Below the pieces are notes generated by a model. It had not been told where the DNA came from. It did no database searches and was given only the letters and a program-made list of their open reading frames with translations. From positions 434,001 through 498,000 of the forward strand of contig CAWAXG010000002.1 of assembly GCA_963785755.1 (NCBI GenBank): a stretch of 64,000 nucleotides of DNA, written 5' to 3'. The translations under genes were made by a program, and so were the position numbers. Below, in pieces: positions 1-7,866 of this stretch. Numbering within the stretch: the stretch's first letter is position 1; every line of letters starts with the position of its first letter. The DNA is from JACCXG01 sp963785755. GTDB lineage: Bacteria > Acidobacteriota > Vicinamibacteria > Vicinamibacterales > 2-12-FULL-66-21.

Positions 1-146
1 ACCACGTCGGCGCTGAGCCGGAGTTGCTCATCGAATTCGCGAACGAGCAGCAGGCCGGCATCCGTCGTGAGCGTGCCGCCGGCGAAATCGACGACGAGTT
101 TCGGTTGGAATCCGAAGCCAAGTTGGCTATAACACTCTGTAGCCAT
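1..146 (-). CDS. IS1380-family transposase, N-terminal fragment
   Basis: This is the first 48 codons of a transposase that continues beyond the left edge. The ATG is at 146-144, preceded on the minus strand by a strong GGAGGAGG ribosome site. The product begins MATECYSQLGFGFQPK and continues with LVVDFAGGTLTTDAG and LLLVREFDEQL. The pattern V-x-F-x-G-G-x-[LI]-T-[TS]-D-[AG]-G-x-L-L-L-R is the characteristic N-terminus of IS1380-family DDE transposases. The catalytic residues are outside the window, so activity cannot be judged. Confidence 0.85.
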   Translation of the reverse strand, partial: MATECYSQLGFGFQPKLVVDFAGGTLTTDAGLLLVREFDEQLRLSADV

Positions 147-258
147 CGCACCTCCTCCGTCGGGATACCTTCGAGGCCTAGAACACCGCGAAAGTACCAC
201 GACTTTTTCGAGGGCGATGGCGTTTTTACGTACTCATTCGTGAATTATCCGGGCTAGG
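1..258 (-). mobile_element. End of an IS1380-family insertion sequence (partial)
   Basis: The window opens inside an insertion sequence transcribed leftward. The outer boundary is placed at 258 because the sequence ending there, read on the minus strand, begins CCTAGCCCGGATAATTCAC. That is a typical-looking IS1380-type terminal inverted repeat, although the other end and the target duplication lie outside the window. Positions 147-258 hold the transposase leader and terminal repeat and no gene. The element sits about 55 bases upstream of the glycosyltransferase start at 313, so it may have displaced that gene's promoter. Confidence 0.75.
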
Positions 259-312
259 CTGTGGGTGCATGTCCGTGGGCACACCACAGCGCCGGCCACG
301 GCGAGCGCGGGC

Positions 313-1026
313 ATGGCGCTGAAGATCAGCGTCATTGTCTGCGCGCACAACGAGGCCCGCTATCTTGCGGGCTGCCTGTATTCCCTCCTGGCGCAGACGC
401 GTCTTCCCGATGAAATTCTGGTCGTCAACAATGCGAGCTCCGATTCGACGGCGGCCGTGGCGCAGCAGGTTCCGTCCGTCCGTGTGGTGGACGAGCCGCG
501 CAAAGGCCTGGTGGTCGCACGGGAGACTGGACGCCGGCACGCGGCGGGCGACGTCCTCGTCTACCTGGATGCGGACTGCCGTGCGCCGCTGACCTGGCTG
601 CAGCGTATCGAGGCACGGCTGGAACGCGATCCGGATCTGCTCGCCCTGTCCGGACCGTACCGGTTCTATGACTGGGACTGGTGGGGACGGCTGCTGATTC
701 GATCCTACGACTACAGCCTCGCGCCGGCCACGCAGGGACTCGTGAAATACGTGCTTCGCCTCGGCACGATTTTCTACGGCGGCAACTTCGCGGTGCGGCG
801 GGACGCGCTCGAACGCATCGGCGGCTTCGACACGTCGATCGAATTCCACGGCGAAGACACCAACCTCGGACGCCGGCTGTTCCGCGTGGGAAAGGTCTCG
901 CTCTTCCACGACTGCTGGATCTTCACGTCCGCGCGACGCTACGGCAAGGGGCAAGTACAACGGAAGGAACAAAGAGATCCTCGATGCTCTTTCCGTTGTA
1001 CTTGCCCCTTGCGACTTGGTACTTGA
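313..1026 (+). CDS. Glycosyltransferase family 2, C-terminus replaced
   Basis: This is a GT-A fold glycosyltransferase of family 2 that transfers a sugar from a nucleotide donor; the acceptor is unknown. Visible are the N-terminal nucleotide-binding strand (ISVIVCAHNEARYLAGCL), the DEILVVNNASSDST motif, a DADCRA metal-binding DxD-type motif, and the late acceptor and base region GGNFAVRRDALERIGGFD followed by GEDTNLGRRL. The ATG at 313 is chosen because conserved sequence starts two codons later; an in-frame GTG at 265 would add 16 poorly conserved residues. After about residue 211 (base 943) the frame runs into a hairpin repeat, giving a basic, cysteine-containing tail unlike the family. Relatives normally continue with a membrane-associated helical region, so the protein is probably truncated. 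Confidence 0.8.
   Translation: MALKISVIVCAHNEARYLAGCLYSLLAQTRLPDEILVVNNASSDSTAAVAQQVPSVRVVDEPRKGLVVARETGRRHAAGDVLVYLDADCRAPLTWLQRIEARLERDPDLLALSGPYRFYDWDWWGRLLIRSYDYSLAPATQGLVKYVLRLGTIFYGGNFAVRRDALERIGGFDTSIEFHGEDTNLGRRLFRVGKVSLFHDCWIFTSARRYGKGQVQRKEQRDPRCSFRCTCPLRLGT
944..1012. repeat. Perfect 21-bp inverted repeat between convergent genes
   Basis: Left arm 944-964 and right arm 992-1012 are perfect reverse complements (GCAAGGGGCAAGTACAACG...). A 27-base spacer can extend the stem through AGAG/CTCT. It is followed at 1013-1037 by a second copy of the word ACTTGGTACTTGAC. It lies between the convergent glycosyltransferase and ABC ATPase genes and overwrites the 3' end of the former. It could act as a bidirectional terminator, but there is no T-tract immediately after either arm. 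Confidence 0.8.
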
Positions 1027-1040
1027 CCCCGTGGCAGGGA

Positions 1041-1745
1041 TTAGTGCGCCGCGATCGCGACGTCGTCCCGGCGGACGTCCTTCTCCACCAGTCCGTCGCG
1101 AATGGAGACGACGCGATGCGCGTAGGCCGCGATATCGGCTTCGTGAGTGACGAGGACGATCGTGTTGCCCGCGGCATGGAGCCGCTCGAACACGCCCATG
1201 ATTTCGTTGCCGGTCTTCGAGTCGAGATTCCCCGTTGGCTCGTCCGCGAGCAGGATTGAAGGATCGTTGACCAGCGCCCGGGCGATCGCCACGCGCTGAC
1301 GCTGCCCGCCCGAGAGCTCGTTGGGCTTGTGGGACGCGCGGGACATGAGCTCCACCTTTTCGAGCGCCGCCTTCGCTTTATCCTGGCGGTCCTTCGACGG
1401 CATTCCCGCATAGATGAGCGGCAGCTCGACGTTGTGCAGCGCCGTGGCGCGCGGCAGCAGATTGAACGTCTGGAAGACGAACCCGATCTCTTCGTTCCTG
1501 ATCCGCGCGAGCTCGTCGTCGTTCATCGACGCAACCTCTTTGCCGTTCAAGAGGTAGCTGCCCTTCGAGGGCGTATCGAGACAGCCGATCAGGTTCATCA
1601 GGGTCGATTTGCCCGAGCCCGACGGCCCCATGATCGCGACGTATTCGCCGCGCTCGATCAGGATGGAGACTCCCTGGAGCGCGTGAATCTCCTCGGATCC
1701 CATGACATAGGTCTTCCACAAATCCCGGGTTTCGATGAGCGCCAT
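1041..1745 (-). CDS. ABC transporter ATP-binding protein, MacB/LolD type
   Basis: This is a cytoplasmic ATPase subunit that powers an ABC permease. In the MacB/LolD/FtsE group these are export, lipoprotein-release or mechanotransmission systems rather than importers. The 234-residue protein has Walker A GPSGSGKST at 40-48, the Q-loop Gln at 92, signature LSGGQ at 144-148, Walker B SILLADEP at 163-170 and the switch His at 201. The GCLDTPSKG segment after Walker A and the FNLLPRATALHNVELPLIYAG segment are typical of MacB-like ATPases. No permease or membrane-fusion partner is adjacent, so the cognate FtsX-like permease must be elsewhere. Confidence 0.9.
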   Translation of the reverse strand: MALIETRDLWKTYVMGSEEIHALQGVSILIERGEYVAIMGPSGSGKSTLMNLIGCLDTPSKGSYLLNGKEVASMNDDELARIRNEEIGFVFQTFNLLPRATALHNVELPLIYAGMPSKDRQDKAKAALEKVELMSRASHKPNELSGGQRQRVAIARALVNDPSILLADEPTGNLDSKTGNEIMGVFERLHAAGNTIVLVTHEADIAAYAHRVVSIRDGLVEKDVRRDDVAIAAH

Positions 1746-1900
1746 AGTAAGAAAACTGTAATGCGGAAGTGGGACGGACTACAACGTATACGACCCCATC
1801 ACGAGCCGAGTTTCAGGCGGTCGAGGAGCTTTCGCACGGATTCGGGGTGTCTGGCGGCAGCAGCGCGTTCCAGTCCCGCGCAGAGTCCTTCGCGGAACGA

Positions 1901-3400
1901 CTACGATCCAGCGGCACTGCCGACACGCCGCCTGAGTGGCACGCGTACTTCGTGGCCCGATGGTTCCCGTAACAGCACTGCGTCGGGCTCGATGCGGATG
2001 AGCACGCGGGGACCGACCGCTTCCCCCTCGCGCACGATCGCGCCGTCCACGACCGCCAGCCTCCGATCCGGCGCGAACAGTATCGAATTCACGACCGGCA
2101 GCGGCGCCCTCAACGGAACCCGCGGCCGCTGTGAGGCCGCCAGGCCGGGCGGCTGCTCGGATACCCGCGGCGTTACACGCTCCGGTTGTGCCGGGGCGGC
2201 GCCTCGCGGCGCCGGAACCGAATCGATGCCCGCGCCCGCTTCCACCGACGTCGATCGGTCCGGAGCGCGCTGCTCCGGCGGCGTTATCGACCGTGCCGCA
2301 GCCGACGAGTTCGCCGGGATATCCGTCCCTGATGGCTGTCCCGGCCGACCGGTCGTCGCGGCTGGCTGGGACTGATCGCCGGCCCCGCCAGGGCTCGCAG
2401 GAACCTGCGGCAACGAACTGGTACCGGTATCCGGCCGTTCCGATCCAGCAGGCGGAGTCTGCGGCCGCGCCGTCGTCGCGGACGACGTGGACGCAGGTCG
2501 CTGCGGGCCTGCCGCTATATCGGTCCGGCCCTCGCGAATCGTCACGAGCCGCATCACGGTCCAGGCGAGCACCGCGACCAGCAGCACGGCCGCCACGCCC
2601 ATCACCCTGCGCGACAGAAACGTTCCTCTCGTCGCTTCCGTTCGACCCGTCCCGGCTGCTATCGCCAGCCGAACCGCCTGAGCCTCGTCACCGATCTGAT
2701 CCGCTACCGCCGCCGAGACGTCGAGACCGTCCAGTGAATCGAGTGTCTCGACTTCCAGGTCGAGCTCCTCGATCAGCGGCATCGTCAACGACCGCAAGTC
2801 CGGCAGGTCACCGCACGTCACGACGCGGTCGACGGTGCGACCGCTCTGTTGCCTGACCACATCCAGACCATGGCGCAGCTCCGGGGCCAGATGCGCCACG
2901 AGCGTGTACCGCTGGAGCAGCTCGAGACGCGCCGTCGCCGCCGGCAGATAGTGCCAGGCGAACTCTCTCGAGTACGCCAGTTCGCCGTCGACCACGATCG
3001 CGATGGCCGCGCCGATCCTGTTCAGCGCGAGCCAGGCCGTCCCTTCGCGCCCGGGCGCCGGCGGCCGCTGCCGCGCGAGCACGGCCAGCGCCTGGGGCGG
3101 CGTCATCACGTCATCGATGTGGAACCCGGCCTGCAGAAACGGGGCGAGCGAGGCCTGTGTCGCCGCATCCGTGACTGACGCCGACTGATGCAACCCCCAC
3201 GCGACGATCCGCGCGTCTCGCGGAAACCCGAGGCCGCTGCGAACGTCCCGGAGGTGTTCGCTGAGCGGCGTCCTGGGGTCGGGACCATCCTCGGGATGCA
3301 GACCATGAACCGCAGACACCTGGACCGACTCGCGACGGGCGCGCGTGCTTACGAGCACACACGAGTCAATCCCGACCTCGATGCCTGTGATGCCGCGCAT
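1901..3400 (-). CDS. PilM-like domain fused through a TM segment to a GspB-like domain
   Basis: The 499-residue protein looks bipartite. Residues 1 to about 250 (starting MRGITGIEVGIDSCVLV) resemble the actin-like ATPase fold of PilM/GspL-type assembly proteins. A transmembrane helix follows at about 267-289 (VMGVAAVLLVAVLAWTVMRL). A long Pro/Ser/Thr/Ala-rich periplasmic linker comes next. The last roughly 65 residues (NSILFAPDRRLAVVDGAIV, then REGEAVGPRVLIRIEPDAV) match the GspB/PilP-like domain of type II secretion and type IV pilus systems. In better-known systems these are separate proteins, one cytoplasmic and one periplasmic, so this arrangement would bridge the inner membrane in one chain. 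No other pilus or secretion gene is adjacent. The stop is TAG; see the finding on the in-frame extension beyond it. Confidence 0.6.
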   Translation of the reverse strand: MRGITGIEVGIDSCVLVSTRARRESVQVSAVHGLHPEDGPDPRTPLSEHLRDVRSGLGFPRDARIVAWGLHQSASVTDAATQASLAPFLQAGFHIDDVMTPPQALAVLARQRPPAPGREGTAWLALNRIGAAIAIVVDGELAYSREFAWHYLPAATARLELLQRYTLVAHLAPELRHGLDVVRQQSGRTVDRVVTCGDLPDLRSLTMPLIEELDLEVETLDSLDGLDVSAAVADQIGDEAQAVRLAIAAGTGRTEATRGTFLSRRVMGVAAVLLVAVLAWTVMRLVTIREGRTDIAAGPQRPASTSSATTARPQTPPAGSERPDTGTSSLPQVPASPGGAGDQSQPAATTGRPGQPSGTDIPANSSAAARSITPPEQRAPDRSTSVEAGAGIDSVPAPRGAAPAQPERVTPRVSEQPPGLAASQRPRVPLRAPLPVVNSILFAPDRRLAVVDGAIVREGEAVGPRVLIRIEPDAVLLREPSGHEVRVPLRRRVGSAAGS

Positions 3401-3702
3401 CTACGATGAGCGCCTCTCGAGAAAACGCCCGATGTTTGGGAGAACTACTCATTGACGCACGGTTGAGGCTGAACCGCAAGGACAACCTCCTCGCGGGAAG
3501 GATATTTCACAACCGTGTCCCAAAACTGCACAGCCGACCCGGCGCGCAGAAGTCCTCGAGAAAGATTTCCGGGTGATTCGACTGGTCCGGGCGGTGGATC
3601 TGCGCGCTGTCCGGCGGGGGCGTCACCGGCACATCGAACGCCAGCTCATCGACGACTATCGCCACCGCGCCTGACCAGCGCGCTGCCCGGGAGCGCTGCC
3701 CC
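3401..3702. other. Intergenic region with a possible gene remnant
   Basis: These 302 bases lie between the start of the PilM/GspB-like gene and the stop of acs, both on the minus strand. No complete gene is convincing. On the plus strand, codons ending at the TGA at 3675-3677 read as a charged stretch (RRAEVLEKDFRVIRLVRAV, then HIERQLIDDYRHRA) that looks like the tail of a decayed coding sequence. No start codon with a ribosome site precedes it. No terminator or promoter stands out. Confidence 0.3.
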
Positions 3703-5652
3703 CTACCCTTCTTTGTCCGCGTACTCCTCTTTTAGCTTCGCGATCACCGCCGGATCGGCGAGCGTGGTCGTATCGCCCAGTGTTTTGCCTTCCGCGATGT
3801 CGCGCAGCAGGCGCCGCATGATCTTCCCCGATCGAGTCTTCGGCAGGTCGGCCGCGAACAGGATCTGATCGGGCCGGGCAATTGCGCCGATCTTCTCGAC
3901 GACGTGCTCCTTGAGCTCGTCCTCCATCGCCCGCGAGACCTTCACGCCTTCTTTCATCGTGACGAACGCCACCGCCGCCTGCCCTTTGATTTCATGGGAC
4001 CTGCCGACAACTGCGGCTTCAGCGACCTGCGGGTGATCGACGAGCGCACTTTCGACTTCCATCGTGCCGAGGCGGTGCCCTGCGACGTTCAGCACATCGT
4101 CAACGCGGCCGAGCAGCCAGAAAAAGCCGTCCTCGTCGCGCCGGGCGCCGTCTCCGGTGAAGTACACGCCGTCGTCCCATTTGGTGAAGTAGGTTTTGAC
4201 GAAGCGTTCGTGATCGCCGTAGATGCCGCGAAGCATGGCCGGCCAGGGCTTGGTGAGCGCGAGCAGTCCGCCTCCGGTCTCGACACGCTTGCCCTGGGCA
4301 TCGCGGATTTCCGCAGTGATGCCGGGGAAGGGCTGCGTCGCCGAACCGGGCTTCGTGCTCGTCATCCCGGGCAACGGCGAAATCATGATCATGCCCGTCT
4401 CGGTCTGCCACCACGTGTCCACGATCGGGCAGCGCTCGCGGCCGATGTTCTTGTGGTACCAGATCCACGCCTCGGGATTGATCGGCTCTCCGACGGAGCC
4501 GAGCAGGCGGAGCGTGCTGAGGCTGCGTTTCGCGGGCCACTGCGTGCCCCAGCGCATGAACGCGCGAATGGCCGTCGGCGCGGTGTAGAAAATGGTCACG
4601 CCGTAACGCTCGATCAGCTCCCAGAAGCGATCCTTCTGCGGCCAGTCGGGCGCACCCTCATACATGAGAACCGTCGCGCCGTTCGACAGCGGACCGTATA
4701 CGACGTAGCTGTGTCCCGTCACCCAGCCGATATCGGCCGTGCACCAGAAGACATCGTCTTCTTTCAGATCGAAGACCCATTTGGTGGTCGCGTACGTGCC
4801 GACGAGGTAACCGCCCGTCGTATGAACGATCCCTTTCGGCTTTCCGGTGGTCCCGGACGTGTAGAGGATGTAGAGCATGTCCTCGGCGTCCATCGCTTCC
4901 GGCTCGCACTCGTACGGCGCATGCTGCATCAGGCGGTGATACCACTGATCGCGGCCCTCCTGCACATCGACCGGAATCGGTGCGCCAGCCTGGCGCTGCA
5001 CGACGACGACGTTCTTGATCGACGGGGTGTCCTTGAGGGCTTCGTCCGCCATCTGCTTCAGCGGAACGATCTGGCCGCGGCGGTACCCGCCGTCGGCGGT
5101 AACGAGCAGCACCGCTTTGGCGTCGTTGATCCGATCGCGAAGCGATTCAGCGCTGAAGCCGCCGAAGACGACGCTGTGCACCGCGCCGATTCGGGCGCAG
5201 GCCAGCATGGCGATCGCCAGCTCGGGAATCAGCGGCAGGTACAGGGCGACGCGGTCGCCGCGTTTGACGCCGAGTGACTTGAGCACGTTGGCGAATGCGC
5301 CGACTTGGCGGTACAGATCCCAGTAGGTCAGCGTCCGCCGGTCGCCCGGTTCTCCCTCCCAGATGATCGCCGCGCGATTGCGCCGCGCTGTGCGTGCATG
5401 ACGGTCGACGCAGTTGACGCTCGCGTTGAGCTTGCCGCCGACGAACCATTGCGCATTGGGAGATTTCCAGCGAACCACCTCATCCCATGGCCGGATCCAC
5501 TCGAGCTCACGGGCGAACGATTCCCAGAACGCCTCCGGATTGCTGGCGGCCCGGTCGTAGATCGTGGGATCCGCGATTACTGCCTGGGTCTTCCATTCGC
5601 CGGAGGGAGGAAAGCGGCGGTCTTCCTTGAGCAGCGCGTCTATTTCGGCCAT
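3703..5652 (-). CDS. acs: Acetyl-CoA synthetase
   Basis: This 649-residue cytoplasmic AMP-forming ligase activates acetate to acetyl-AMP and then acetyl-CoA. Diagnostic features include the P-loop-like motif YTSGTTGKPKG at about 264-274, VDTWWQTETGMI in the acyl/adenylate pocket, the hinge/adenylate motif YFTGDGARRDEDGFFWLLGR, and the C-terminal PKTRSGKIMRR. Lys610 in the last motif is the catalytic lysine that protein acetylation silences in well-studied homologues. Length fits the family. The ATG at 5652 (product MAEIDALL) is preferred; an in-frame GTG eight codons upstream is possible. The gene is flanked by unrelated genes and is probably transcribed alone. Confidence 0.95.
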   Translation of the reverse strand: MAEIDALLKEDRRFPPSGEWKTQAVIADPTIYDRAASNPEAFWESFARELEWIRPWDEVVRWKSPNAQWFVGGKLNASVNCVDRHARTARRNRAAIIWEGEPGDRRTLTYWDLYRQVGAFANVLKSLGVKRGDRVALYLPLIPELAIAMLACARIGAVHSVVFGGFSAESLRDRINDAKAVLLVTADGGYRRGQIVPLKQMADEALKDTPSIKNVVVVQRQAGAPIPVDVQEGRDQWYHRLMQHAPYECEPEAMDAEDMLYILYTSGTTGKPKGIVHTTGGYLVGTYATTKWVFDLKEDDVFWCTADIGWVTGHSYVVYGPLSNGATVLMYEGAPDWPQKDRFWELIERYGVTIFYTAPTAIRAFMRWGTQWPAKRSLSTLRLLGSVGEPINPEAWIWYHKNIGRERCPIVDTWWQTETGMIMISPLPGMTSTKPGSATQPFPGITAEIRDAQGKRVETGGGLLALTKPWPAMLRGIYGDHERFVKTYFTKWDDGVYFTGDGARRDEDGFFWLLGRVDDVLNVAGHRLGTMEVESALVDHPQVAEAAVVGRSHEIKGQAAVAFVTMKEGVKVSRAMEDELKEHVVEKIGAIARPDQILFAADLPKTRSGKIMRRLLRDIAEGKTLGDTTTLADPAVIAKLKEEYADKEG

Positions 5653-5702
5653 AACCCCGCATTTTAGTCCGGGCACGGGCCGCTGTGCGCAGGTGGGGTA
5701 CT

Positions 5703-5809
5703 CGAAAATCCTAATCCCTCATCCCTGATCCTGAATCCCGATCAGGATCCCGATCCGGATCCGGATCCGGATGCGGATTCCGGATTGAGGGATGAGGGAT
5801 AGGATTTCG
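5703..5809. repeat. Word-type inverted repeat (CCCTCATCC / GGATCCGG words)
   Basis: Outer arms are AAATCCTAATCCCTCATCCC at 5706-5725 and its near complement GGGATGAGGGATAGGATTT ending near 5806. The centre is a run of overlapping GATCC/GGATCCG words. The whole can fold into one long stem. It lies just beyond the acs start and abuts what looks like the tail of a broken TPR gene at 5810-5912. No coding potential inside. Confidence 0.75.
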
Positions 5810-5912
5810 CGAGAGCACCCCGATTGCGCGCGCGGGCGGCGTGTTCGGCGCCCGCGTGTTGAAGGAACGCGCGGTAGTGATCGATGGCGCGGGCGTTGTC
5901 GCCGGTCTGTAG
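5810..5912 (-). pseudogene. Possible remnant of a TPR-repeat gene
   Basis: Read on the minus strand from 5912, the codons give LQTGDNARAIDHYRAFLQHA followed by GAEHAARARNRGALAKS. This has the Gly/Ala/Tyr/Phe spacing of a TPR helix pair as found at the C-terminus of tetratricopeptide proteins. The frame has no start upstream, because the neighbouring gene ends at 5919. At 5809 the reading runs into the inverted repeat. It is most simply a leftover fragment, but at about 34 codons chance resemblance is possible. Confidence 0.3.
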
Positions 5913-5918
5913 CGAACT

Positions 5919-6422
5919 TTATGGCTGCGGCGGCAGCACTTCCACCGTGCCGGGCGGCGGCGGTGGCGGGTTCTTCTTGAAGATGGCGACGCCCAGCAGC
6001 GCGCCAAGCATCGAGAAGATGGGGAAAATGATCAGCGTCAGGAACAACGAACCCAGCAACCAGACGATCGGGGGCACGCTGCGCGCGCGCTCGAGCATTT
6101 CCACCGCCTGCGGCGGCATGTCACCGCTCGACAGCACTTGATCGAACGCGGCCTGCATGTTCATCCCGCTGGCCGCCGAGATGATGCCCCCCACCACCGA
6201 CGAGATGACCGCGCCGATCGCGCCGGCCATCAGGCCGGCGACAGCGGCGTCGCCCGCGGTCATCGGGACCGTCATCCGTTCCTGCAGCAGATAGGCGGTC
6301 AACACGCCGCCCGAAATCACCCAGAGACAGCAGCACGCGTTCAGGCTGCTCACGAACGGCAGCGACGACAGCACGCCGATGAACAAACCGCCGAACAGCG
6401 CGGGCTGCATTCTGGATGGCAT
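5919..6422 (-). CDS. Small polytopic membrane protein, function unknown
   Basis: This 167-residue protein has about four hydrophobic segments. They are near residues 7-25 (ALFGGLFIGVLSSLPFVSS), 27-47 with an unusual NACCCLWV cysteine cluster, 60-86 (glycine/alanine rich), and 117-147 (PPIVWLLGSLFLTLIIFPIF...). The C-terminal tail is proline-rich and soluble. No enzymatic motif is seen. The ATG overlaps the TGA of the inositol phosphate synthase gene by one base (TGATG), so the two are translationally coupled. That suggests a membrane role connected with inositol lipid metabolism, which is inference from position only. Confidence 0.7.
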   Translation of the reverse strand: MPSRMQPALFGGLFIGVLSSLPFVSSLNACCCLWVISGGVLTAYLLQERMTVPMTAGDAAVAGLMAGAIGAVISSVVGGIISAASGMNMQAAFDQVLSSGDMPPQAVEMLERARSVPPIVWLLGSLFLTLIIFPIFSMLGALLGVAIFKKNPPPPPPGTVEVLPPQP

Positions 6423-7735
6423 CAGTCGTAATACTCCAGTCCGAGATGCGTGATGAGATCCTCACCCTTCAGGAACCGCAGCGTGTTCTTCAGCTTCATC
6501 AGCTGAATGAACAGATCGTGCTCGGGATAGAGTCCGGGCGCGTGCATCGGACTCTTGAAGTAGAACGACAGCCACTCCTGGATGCCGGCCATTCCCGCCC
6601 GCTTCGCCAGGTCGAGGAACAGCGCGACATCGAGCACGATCGGCGCCGCCAGGATACTGTCGCGGCACAGGAAGTTGATCTTCAGCTGCATGGGATAGCC
6701 CAGCCAGCCGAAGATGTCGATGTTGTCCCAGCCTTCCTTGTTGTCGCCGCGCGGCGGATAGTAATTGATCCGGACGACGTGGCAAAGCTTCTCGTACAGG
6801 TCGGGATACAGATTGGGCTGGAGGATGTAGTCGAGGACCGACTTCTTGCTCTCTTCCTTCGTCTTGAACGACTCCGGATCGTCCAGCACTTCGCCGTCGC
6901 GATTGCCCAGGATGTTGGTGGAATACCAGCCTTCCACGCCGAGCAGCCGCGCCTTGAGGCCCGGCGCGACCAGCGTCTTCATGTAGGTCTGGCCGGTCTT
7001 CAGGTCCTTTCCGGCCACCGGTGCGCCGCTCTTCTGCGCCAGCTCCAGCAGCGCGGGGATGTCGGCGCTCAGGTTGGGGGCCGCGTTCGCGTACGGGATC
7101 CCTTCCTTGATCGCGGCATAGGCGTACACCATGCTCGACGGGATTGCCGGATCGTTGGCCTCGAGCGCCTTTTCGAACGCGCCGACGCTGGTGTGCGCCT
7201 CCGACTCGGTCAGGTACACTTCCGTGCTGCCGCACCAGATCAGCACGAGCCGTTCGAGCTGGTGCTGCTCCTTGAAGCGGCGGATGTCTTCGCGAAGCTG
7301 ATCGGCGAGCTCGCGCTTGTTCGCTCCGGTCTTCACGTTCGGCCCATCGAGACGCTTCACGTAGCGCCGATCGAACACGGCCGACATCGGTTTGATGGCC
7401 TCGAGATCCGGACGAACCTGCTCGAGCAGCCCATCGTCCAGGACCCCCGCGGTCTTCGCCGCCGCATAGGCGTCGTCCTCGAAAATGTCCCAGCCGCCGA
7501 AGACGATATCGTCGAGCCCCGCGAGCGGCACGAACTCCTTGATTTGCGGCGAGCGTCCCTCGGTGCGCTTGCCGAGGCGGACCGTCCCCATCTGGGTCAG
7601 CGATCCGATCGGCTTGGCGAGCCCGCGTCGCACCGCGAGCACACCTGCGATCGTCGTGGTGCTGACGGCTCCCATCCCGACAAGCAAAACACCCAGTTTC
7701 CCTTTAGGTACAGCGATTTTTGGAGGATTCTTCAC
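6422..7735 (-). CDS. myo-Inositol-1-phosphate synthase
   Basis: This 437-residue NAD-dependent enzyme converts glucose-6-phosphate to 1L-myo-inositol-1-phosphate, the first step towards inositol phospholipids and other inositol compounds. The N-terminal Rossmann motif is LGVLLVGMGAVSTTTIAGV (about 14-32). Family blocks include LVLIWCGSTEVYLTESE, the VAGKDLKTGQTYMKT active-site loop with its lysines, WYSTNILGNRDGEVL, and the ESKKSVLDYIL segment. Length and collinearity fit the bacterial/archaeal branch. It is the first gene of a two-gene operon with the coupled membrane protein downstream. The 131-base gap to the divergent methyltransferase gene should hold both promoters. Confidence 0.93.
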   Translation of the reverse strand: MKNPPKIAVPKGKLGVLLVGMGAVSTTTIAGVLAVRRGLAKPIGSLTQMGTVRLGKRTEGRSPQIKEFVPLAGLDDIVFGGWDIFEDDAYAAAKTAGVLDDGLLEQVRPDLEAIKPMSAVFDRRYVKRLDGPNVKTGANKRELADQLREDIRRFKEQHQLERLVLIWCGSTEVYLTESEAHTSVGAFEKALEANDPAIPSSMVYAYAAIKEGIPYANAAPNLSADIPALLELAQKSGAPVAGKDLKTGQTYMKTLVAPGLKARLLGVEGWYSTNILGNRDGEVLDDPESFKTKEESKKSVLDYILQPNLYPDLYEKLCHVVRINYYPPRGDNKEGWDNIDIFGWLGYPMQLKINFLCRDSILAAPIVLDVALFLDLAKRAGMAGIQEWLSFYFKSPMHAPGLYPEHDLFIQLMKLKNTLRFLKGEDLITHLGLEYYD

Positions 7736-7866
7736 AACAGGCGACTATATCATCCGCCACACGGCGAACCGGCGCGCCGCGGCCCGCAACTCCATGTAAA
7801 ACTTTGGTACGCGCGCCACGTGCGTGGCATGCCGATGACTTCAACTCAATCCGTCTCGACCGCACC

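Noticed and set aside
3904..5277. Long antisense reading frames (for example 457 codons opposite acs, 484 opposite the inositol phosphate synthase, 664 opposite the PEGA protein at 30599-32593)
   Set aside because: High G+C removes stop codons from frames opposite real genes. The translations are Arg/Ala/Pro-rich without motifs, while the sense products are clear families.
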